Source: Owenia fusiformis (taxonomy: Eukaryota > Annelida > Polychaeta > Sabellida > Oweniidae). Taken from it: a stretch of DNA of 64,000 bases. This document shows, piece after piece, positions 57,201 to 64,000 of the stretch. Below the pieces are notes generated by a model. That model made no database searches. It was not told where the DNA came from and saw only the letters and a program-made list of their open reading frames with translations. Position numbers and translations under genes: made by a program. Where the stretch lies: assembly GCA_903813345.2 (NCBI GenBank), contig CAIIXF020000002.1, positions 7,459,555 through 7,523,554 of the forward strand, read 5' to 3'. Positions within the stretch are counted from its first letter, which is position 1. Every line of letters starts with the position of its first letter.

Positions 57201-58072
57201 CGAGGCCGGATCCCCGTCAAGGTTTATATACAGAACCTCCGGGCCTACAGTAAGGCCTGTCTTGAGCCCCTGTCTTAGTGAACACCTGCACCTCTCTCTA
57301 AAGTCAGCCAGTGGACCCCGGTATTGGACACCCTTGCTTCACACTCTACTGACTTCTGTAATAACCCCCTCTGTAGGCCTAGTGAAAACCCACCAACACT
57401 GAACGTTTTTCTCGGCTGAAATGTTCAATGCTGCTAGGTCCATGGACTTTCAAGAGTCAACGTTTCTTTCGAAACGTACTGCCATAAAATGATATGGCAG
57501 TAATGGCAGTAAGTCACTTCGAAAGAAACGTTGACTCAAGTCAGTGGCTAGGCCTTCAAGTTTTAGGCCTAAGTGTTACGTCTCAAACTAGTATTATTGT
57601 TCATTCTGATACTCATAGCATCTTTCTGTTTCATCCGAAACATGTCTCAGGGCTGAGAAGAAATGAGATGTCATGGTTTATCATGATGGTAATTGTTAGG
57701 CCTAAATAAAAATTAAAAAAACTTATTCAGCAGGTGCAGATACTAAATTTAAGGTCCATTTACTTGACATGCTTGATACTATTTGGACCTAAAAATTGGG
57801 GCCCTAAAATAAATACTGAGTTCTTAAGGCCCAACATTTTTGAACCCTTTATTCTGACCCCCCCCCCCTCCCTCCCCTAATCCACCAGTGGCAAGTCAGT
57901 GTATTTTGGAGCAGCCTTTTACAATGATATGAGATGTAGCGTATGTGTTTGTAAAATATATCATGGTAAAAACAGTAGACATCAAATATGTTTATTTTAT
58001 GTTTTATTAATAATAGTAATATACCCTAGCCTACTTTAAATACATTGTATAATTCAGATGTGCAGAATAGAT
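54208..58072. other. Intergenic DNA, probably containing the zinc-finger gene's promoter
   Basis: Small structures: a direct duplication of ~80 bp (AATTGCTAGATCCCTCTGGG / AATTGCTAGACCCCTCTAGG, 54420-54535); the hairpin word shared with 11322 at 55432; C tracts at 56596 and 57851; a 38-bp palindrome CATGGGCTTTCATGAAAGCC at 56874-56912; and a hairpin AGTCAACGTTTCTTTCGAA at 57455-57540. No coding exon or core promoter could be identified. Confidence 0.45.
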
Positions 58073-58467
58073 AAAGGACGATTCTCGGTTTGGAGAACAG
58101 TCTCCTGGGTTAATAATTTTTTTAATGACAAATATAGAAATATTACCCAAATTAAACTATGAATATTCAAAAGAGGACATTTAAATCTACAAGATGTAAA
58201 ATTAACAAATTAGTCTGAAGCAGGGATAATGTTCAATTTGACCGATTCAATAAAATACAAGTCTCGATTTAGAGAAAGAAGTTCATCAGTGTACTGCGCT
58301 AATATTTTTTTGCGAAAAATCTAGAAATATTACCCAAATTAAATTATGACAATTCAAAAGAGGACATTCAAATCTATATTATGTAAACATATCAAATTTG
58401 TCCGAAGCAGGGATAATGCTCATTTAGATTGATGAACTTCGTTCTCCAAACCGAGAATCGTCCTTTA
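58073..58467. mobile_element. ~395-bp MITE with two internal direct repeats
   Basis: AAAGGACGATTCTCGGTTTG (58073) is mirrored by CAAACCGAGAATCGTCCTTT (ending 58466), with TA on both sides. Inside, two ~110-bp direct copies start AGAAATATTACCCAAATTAA (about 58136 and 58323) and share CAAAAGAGGACATT and GAAGCAGGGATAATG. It lies 70 bp downstream of the receptor-like gene's stop. Confidence 0.85.
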
Positions 58468-58538
58468 TTGGAAGCTCGCACATGAATTGACAAAAGAAAT
58501 AAAAATTATTATATTTCAGAAGAAAATTCGCATAGCAT

Positions 58539-60344
58539 CTAGTCGAAAGACTTTCGGGATACGTTACATGTAACAGACTCCTTTCTCGAATTCTTCTTCA
58601 AATAGAACTTGACAAATTCCTGACGTAAAGATCTACTGGCGAGGAGCGTCACACATTGTATGGTACAATAAAGACCCAATATTGATATTGAATATATGAG
58701 ATGGAACAATTGACTTTCAGTCCTTCGAAATGTTATCTGTAATATCATGTGGTACAATGCTGCGATAAGTAAGACAATAACTTCACTGGTAATTAACGTG
58801 TATTCACGAATGAGATCTTTTCTGCGCGGGTGACTGAAAGTAACCTGCTTTTGTTGATTTTGACGGAGTTCTCCCCCGGGAGTTGATTCACTAAAAGGCA
58901 TAGATGGAGAAAATGGAAAAATCTCATTCTTATTCCATATTTTGACCTTGTGACACTCGACCGTGTTATTCGCATTATTAAGATTAGTCTTAATCATCCC
59001 TTGTTTGGTATTTGCATTAACACTATTTAATGTCGTCCAAATATCATTGATTGTTTCATCCAGCATTTTCGGCTCTTTATTTGAAAGTTCTTTGGTGCTT
59101 GCTTCATTATTTTTTAATTCATCTAAGTTGATGTGAATCTGGAAGGAATCAACAATGTGAGTTTGTGTATCAGCTTGAATGTTTGACGCTGTCTGACGGT
59201 CATGCGTAGGTTTACGAATTTGGAACGCATCATCTGATATGTTTGACGCTGTCTGACGGTCATGCGTAAGTTTACGAATTTGGAACGCATCATCTGATAT
59301 GTTTGACGCTGCCTGACGGTCATGCGTAAGTTTACGAATTTGGAACGCATCATCTGATATGTTTGACGCTGTCTGACGGTCATGCGTAAGTTTACGAATT
59401 TGGAACGCATCATCTGATATGTTTGACGCTGCCTGACGGTCATGCGTAAGTTTACGAATTTGGAACGCATCATCTGATATGTTTGACGCCGCCTGACTGC
59501 CATGCGTATTATCAAATTTACGAATTTGGAACACATCATCTGCTCTGTTTGACGCTGTCTGACGGCCATGCGTGTTATCAAGCTGACGACCGTGGAGCGT
59601 ATCAGCTCGTGTGTTTGATGCTGTCTGATGGCTAGGCATCTTATCCAGCTTACGAATTTGGAACGCATCAACTGGCGTCTGCATCCTAGACAGTTTTTGT
59701 CTGCTGTTGACATTGGGCTGAACGTGTACAATGAAACTCTTCTTCCTTAAGGACCATACCCTCTTAGAATGTACAATTACAGTGAGACCAAAACAGCATA
59801 TGTCAGCTACATTGTTCACCCAAACAAGGCTATTGTGGTCTGGTATTATGACAAGTATTGCACAGTACAGACATACCATGACTGACATTACACAAATTAT
59901 CCACCAGGAAATTCGTCTGTACGGATGAGTAACTTTCACCATCCTAACGATTCCAATCAAACAAAGGTATTTCATACTCAGGCTACACATCGGTAAGTAT
60001 TTCCCCCATGCAAAAATCCCCGGCAAGTTGCATTCGTTAAAATCCAACGCCACAAGAATGGCTATTACGAGTTCCTTGAGTATGCCGCAAATGTGAACGA
60101 AAACCTGGATGAAGCGAAATGTATTCTCTCGGATATGTAACCTTTTTCCTCTGTATGATAGAAACAGCCAGTTTATTTGAATGTACATCGCTACGCAGCA
60201 AAATGGCACAACAGCTGCGGCTGCGGATCTGTTATAATATATACATCCATAGTTTTCGCCCTTATTATCAAGAATTGGCTTGAATGCTTCTAAATTGTTT
60301 TTAATACTTGTAAAAGCAATTTCCTTAATAACACGTTTAGTCAT
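58539..60344 (-). CDS. Divergent 7TM receptor-like protein (class A GPCR-like), 601 aa, intronless
   Basis: An ATG at 60344 opens one frame to the stop at 58539. Seven hydrophobic segments can be placed: ~40-64 (AAAAVVPFCCVAMYIQINWL), ~76-102, ~115-135, ~146-168 (WWIICVMSVMVCLYCAILVI), ~175-195, then after a ~300-residue loop ~517-540 (SEVIVLLIAALYHMILQITF) and ~550-575. At the end of segment 3, IVRMVKVTHPYRR resembles the class A DRY-x-x-V-x-HP-x-R region with D and Y replaced. After segment 7, RSLRQEFVKFYLKK resembles helix 8. An NRS glycosylation site lies in the short N-terminus. The third intracellular loop carries a 20-residue tandem repeat. Ligand and subfamily are unknown. Most class A landmarks are weak, so another 7TM family is possible. 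Confidence 0.7.
   Translation of the reverse strand: MTKRVIKEIAFTSIKNNLEAFKPILDNKGENYGCIYYNRSAAAAVVPFCCVAMYIQINWLFLSYRGKRLHIRENTFRFIQVFVHICGILKELVIAILVALDFNECNLPGIFAWGKYLPMCSLSMKYLCLIGIVRMVKVTHPYRRISWWIICVMSVMVCLYCAILVIIPDHNSLVWVNNVADICCFGLTVIVHSKRVWSLRKKSFIVHVQPNVNSRQKLSRMQTPVDAFQIRKLDKMPSHQTASNTRADTLHGRQLDNTHGRQTASNRADDVFQIRKFDNTHGSQAASNISDDAFQIRKLTHDRQAASNISDDAFQIRKLTHDRQTASNISDDAFQIRKLTHDRQAASNISDDAFQIRKLTHDRQTASNISDDAFQIRKPTHDRQTASNIQADTQTHIVDSFQIHINLDELKNNEASTKELSNKEPKMLDETINDIWTTLNSVNANTKQGMIKTNLNNANNTVECHKVKIWNKNEIFPFSPSMPFSESTPGGELRQNQQKQVTFSHPRRKDLIREYTLITSEVIVLLIAALYHMILQITFRRTESQLFHLIYSISILGLYCTIQCVTLLASRSLRQEFVKFYLKKNSRKESVTCNVSRKSFD
59160..59660 (-). repeat. 60-bp coding minisatellite in the receptor's third loop
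   Basis: The near-identical 60-bp unit (GACGGTCATGCGTAAGTTTA, CGAATTTGGAACGCATCATC, TGATATGTTTGACGCTGYCT on plus) occurs about five times between 59185 and 59485, with three or four diverged units up to 59660. It translates to SDDAFQIRKLTHDRQTASNI. The period is a multiple of three, so copy-number change keeps the frame. The second minus-strand frame 59123-59731 is also open for the same reason and is not a gene. Confidence 0.92.
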
Positions 60345-62243
60345 TTCGTTTCAAGGAAGCAGATTTTCTTCGAAGTTCCCGGTTTAAATTTTTGAAAACA
60401 ATATTCTTACAGAACAGATCTGATATACGTTCTGAAAAATGCTGTGGATGCCCGGGTGTGGATGTAACTTGCGTCAATGATATGTTGTTTTATCAATGAT
60501 AAGTATATATATATATGAGATTACATATATACATAAGTAAACGAATATGTAAGCGAACGCATCAGTGTGTGGTGCCCACGTGGTATTATTGATGCGCTAA
60601 CTTTGCATGCTTTAAGTTGGCCGTTTAGTGAATAATTAGGCTTTGACATTCACCCTCGGAGGTTTTACCCTCAGATTGTTCAACCCCTAGACTTTTTATA
60701 TTCAGCAGTAATTTTTTACACATATCTAATACCGAGTAGCCTATATCTATTGCGCTGGACGTCCTTATGGATATATCAAAGCATTGCTAAATCCACTCGA
60801 TTCCGCTGGTTACCGAAACGGTTTGTTTCGTTAACAAAATGTCGGATCGTCGAAGGTACGATATGATATTTCTTTTTCCTTATTTCACACGTTGTAGGCA
60901 GAATTCCCACGACATTTTTATAACAAACGTGTATCAGTATCATATGTTTAAGAAAACTGTACATGTTTTCATGTACATGTATACCTGAAATATCTAGGGG
61001 TGGAATGTCTAGGGCTAAAGCGTCTAAGGTGTAAAATGTCTGAGGCGTGAAGGGGATGAATTGTCTAAGGAGTGAACAGTCTGGGTGAAAAATCTTGATT
61101 CCCCAGTGCTGTCTGTCTGTCCGTCTGTCTCAGGAGTGTTTCTTTATAAAGTTTTCAACTTTCCCATAAGTGGCGTCTCAAAGCTCTCCCGTCTCAAAAT
61201 GGCAGCCATTATCATTGTTGAAAAGGTATCAGCTTTTTCAGTCATAATTCCACTTGAAATCGTACAGGAACCTTATCTTAAAGACCAGCAATAAGATCTT
61301 CACGTTTTGGCAAAACATAATGCAAAGAATGTCTATCACTTAAAGTATCCTGAAAATCATGTTTCAGCTTTTTTTGGTGACAAGTTCTAGTATTCTACTC
61401 TTGACGGCTAGTTTGAAAAAATTGAGACAAATGAAAAAACGAATTAAAAAAATTGAATAAATAATTTGAAAAATGTAAAAAAATGAAAAAAATGAAAATA
61501 AAAATTTGAAAAATCATTTTGCAGAATTAATAAAGAATAATGATGAATGAATGAATCAATAATGAAACCATCAAATATCACTTTTAGGAAGTGATAATTC
61601 GATGGTTTGGGGATTTTTGCAAAAATATGAAATTTTAATCTTGATACCAAATATATCTTCACGTGATAAACTGTAAACCTTGAAAGTGCTAAATTGACCT
61701 CGACTTTCGGTCTCGGTCAACAGTACTTTCAAGGTTTACAGAATCGGTATAAAATTGTGTCAGTTGACCTCAAGAGAGGTCTACAATTGCAAACTAGGCC
61801 TAGTGCCTTATCTTAAATGGTAACAAAAGCCTTATGTCTACAAGTTCCAACAAAATTTGTGGCCGTAAAAATTCAAAATGCCCGCCACTTTTATGGCTGA
61901 AATATCAGTTTTTATGTTGTAGATCCAAAATTTTGTTTGAAATTGTAGAGTATTGTATTGATGTGGGTATTGGTAAACAATACTGTCTCGAAGTTTGGGC
62001 AAAATATTTCGTAAAATTGCCACCACTTTTACAAAAAAACTATGTTCTTTGGCCTATCTAGACTATCAATTTTTGAAAGTAGACCTAATATATGTAGATT
62101 GTACATGCATTTGAAAGGCTACTACTTTTCAAACTACCCTTTGCATTCGTTCGACTTCACTTCTTAAAAGTGAGCTACGTCTTCGTCGGTAGTTTATAAC
62201 TAGACTCTGCGTGCAGGGTATTTTCAATCCCTAGTCTTAACCA
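60345..62243. other. Intergenic DNA
   Basis: Upstream of the receptor-like gene. A (TA)n stretch lies at 60505-60517. GTCTAAGG-type words recur at 61000-61080. A hairpin (CTGTAAACCTTGAAAGT / ACTTTCAAGGTTTACAG, 61671-61741) is related to the palindrome at 16430. No gene is recognised. Confidence 0.45.
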
Positions 62244-63397
62244 CCCTTGGTATACGCAGCTAACGAAAATTGACCGGTACGGGTCAAAAGCTGGAACGGT
62301 ACGGGTTAACGGTTTTATTTGAATTTAAAATAGCCATAACTTGCTCAATATTGACTTCCTCGTGTCTAATTTGAAATATATGATGCCTCCCGATGCTTTT
62401 GAGTACCCCAATTTTTTACAGATTTTTAAAGATGTTAATTTAAGAGCAAAAAAGGCTCCAAAACTTAATGAAATATGTAGTTTGGATGTTCATTTATGTC
62501 TGTGGATTATATTTTATACCACAAACACTTTATAAATACCTGAAATTTCCAATAAAAGTGCCCAAAAATTGTTGTTTCGAAATTCCCATTTTTCCTGTAT
62601 CGCGCTAGTCACGTGACCATTACGCGTAGCAGGCAATGTACAGATATTACAGTACATATAATATGTTCAATATGGCAAACATCAGCGATTCTGATTCCCG
62701 GTTCTGGGAAATGGCTATATAAATCGGCGAGAGGGTGTAATTTGAATGAAGACAATTTATGGAGGGGAAATGTGTGCAAGTATGGCAGTAAGAGAGCAGA
62801 TATGGGGACTTTAGACAAGAACTATGACGGATAATCAACTAAAAATGTGAGTTCTGGAATGAAGACCCGTTGCCATTGACTGAAGATTCCAAACTTTGTG
62901 ACAAAGAATTTCATCAGCTATTGCCCCGAACCGGTCCGTCTTCTCGCTGCAAGCAGATTGCCCCGAACCGGTCCGTCTTCTCGCTGCAAGCAGGAGGAAA
63001 TTCTTTGTCACAAAGTTTGGCATTTTTTATAAAATCAAACGCGCGTCATTCAAACTCACAAGATGTAAATAGCATGTCATTACATCATACCTTTATGGGG
63101 AAAAATAGATCGTATATGTTAGAAGTACTAAATAAAAGTTATCGTGAAAAATGAGACAGTCGCTCTCGAGAGAAAAGAGCATAAATGCGCATTTAGAGAG
63201 TTTTGGTCCGTTTAAAAATCTGTAAAAAATTGGGGTACTCAAAAGCATCGGGAGGCATCATATATTTCAAATAAGACACGAGGAAGTCAATATTGAGTAA
63301 GTTATGGCTGTTTTAAATTCAAATAAAACCGTTAACCCGTACCGGTCCAGCTTTTGACCCGTACCGGTCAATTTTCGTTAGCTGCGTATACCAAGGG
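62244..63397. mobile_element. 1.15-kb long-TIR element with a nested foldback
   Basis: CCCTTGGTATACGCAGCTAA is mirrored by TTAGCTGCGTATACCAAGGG ending at 63397. The arms are about 190 bp (GACCGGTACGGGTCAAAAGC against GCTTTTGACCCGTACCGGTC; TGCTTTTGAGTACCCCAATT against AATTGGGGTACTCAAAAGCA). Inside, CCAAACTTTGTGACAAAGAA (62889) and its inverse near 63022 enclose a 37-bp unit repeated twice (TTGCCCCGAACCGGTCCGTC ... CTGCAAGCAG). No transposase, so non-autonomous. Confidence 0.85.
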
Positions 63398-63891
63398 TGA
63401 AACGTGGCTTTCAGATGTTCAGCAGCGGTTTACCACGTGATTTCTAAGCCCTACGTGAGGATCCCACGTGAAATCCACGTGGATCCTCCCGTCAAGGATG
63501 CATACTCATGATACTATTTAAGTATATATATAAATTGATGTGCTAATTGCTTCAAATTGGCCCATTTTATCTTGTTTTGATAAATAGATGCCTCACTTAT
63601 GCATCATGCGTCACATCTCGTTTGTGATCTATTATCGCTAAGCACTGGGGACATCACATCCGGGACAGCCCGATTTTCGTTTCCTTAAGAGTCGAGATGG
63701 CCCAATTTAAATCCTCAAATATTTCTTGTTGCGGAATAGAACTGCTTATATCCCGGATGCGCTATGGTTCCCAACATTCCCCCGTGCATGTAGTAGTAGG
63801 TGCGCTGATCGCATGGTTTGTTTGTTATTGGTCCACTGACGTCAGTGATGAAATGAAATTCAAATTCGTCTGTAGTCATATTCATTATATA
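63398..63891. other. Non-coding DNA with CACGTG-rich palindromic words
   Basis: TACCACGTGATTTC, CCTACGTGAGGATCCCACGT and GTGAAATCCACGTGGATCCT lie at 63430-63490 as overlapping palindromes. No gene. Confidence 0.4.
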
Positions 63892-64000
63892 CAGGGTGTC
63901 TCAAAAAAGGAAACTGAGATCAAATGGCTAATTTCGCAAATTCGATTCTGATGGGGCCATAGCTATAGGTGAAGATGAACGTTTGAAAGTCCCGTTCATC
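63892..64000. mobile_element. Left end of a mariner-type element, cut by the window edge
   Basis: TATA is followed by CAGGGTGTCTCAAAAAAGGA, a typical mariner-like terminal sequence. The rest is outside the window. Confidence 0.6.

Noticed and set aside
57046-57402. 118-aa plus-strand frame
   Set aside because: No recognisable motif, no splice support and no similarity I can name; chance is plausible in 64 kb.
59123-59731. 202-aa minus-strand frame with MRSKFVNLRMTVRQRQTYQ repeats
   Set aside because: It is the second frame of the 60-bp minisatellite inside the receptor-like gene; a period divisible by three leaves more than one frame open.

Overview
This is animal nuclear DNA, AT-rich and gene-poor. 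It has GT-AG introns, TA- and TTAA-flanked cut-and-paste elements, many foldback/MITE-like repeats and many minisatellites. A C2H2 zinc-finger gene, a divergent 7TM receptor, a tyrosine-recombinase-domain (DUF3504) pseudogene and a possible methyltransferase-like exon point to a metazoan. Repeat style and compactness fit an aquatic invertebrate, but the phylum cannot be fixed from the sequence alone.

Layout. 1-13.5 kb: no supported gene; nested inverted-repeat elements. 13.9-15.75 kb (minus): decayed DUF3504 (KIAA1958/Crypton-like) gene with several frameshifts. 16.03-16.31 kb (plus): exon-like coding block resembling an FkbM-type methyltransferase C-terminus, with one in-frame TGA. 17-26 kb: repeats, including a 69-bp minisatellite interrupted by a foldback element. 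26.3-28.2 kb (minus): one uninterrupted frame for a disordered 639-aa protein. 30.9-53.7 kb (minus): the main locus. 58.5-60.3 kb (minus): intronless 601-aa 7TM receptor-like protein with a tandem repeat in its third intracellular loop. 62.2-63.4 kb: long-TIR element. 63.89 kb to the end: start of a mariner-type element.

Main locus. Two shared 5' exons (53206-53657 and 49212-49370) both end in phase 1. Downstream lie seven possible 3'-terminal exons, each with a splice acceptor in matching phase 1 and its own stop codon. Six (A 46191-46669, B 44574-45010, D 38541-39034, E 36372-36826, F 33119-33576, G 30950-31398) encode paralogous four-finger C2H2-type modules. The seventh (C 40651-42578) encodes a long Q/T/P-rich tail without fingers. 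The architecture recalls Drosophila lola and mod(mdg4), one N-terminus joined to many alternative C-termini, but the N-terminus here is not a recognisable BTB domain.

Most striking signal. Each terminal exon is followed on its 3' side by tandem repeats. For at least four of them (A, E, F, G) the repeat unit is a copy of that exon's own last codons, stop codon and adjacent 3' sequence. The 5' edge of shared exon 2 is likewise tandemly duplicated into its upstream intron, and a piece of exon B is duplicated just after its stop codon. The locus has repeatedly made minisatellites from the edges of its own exons.
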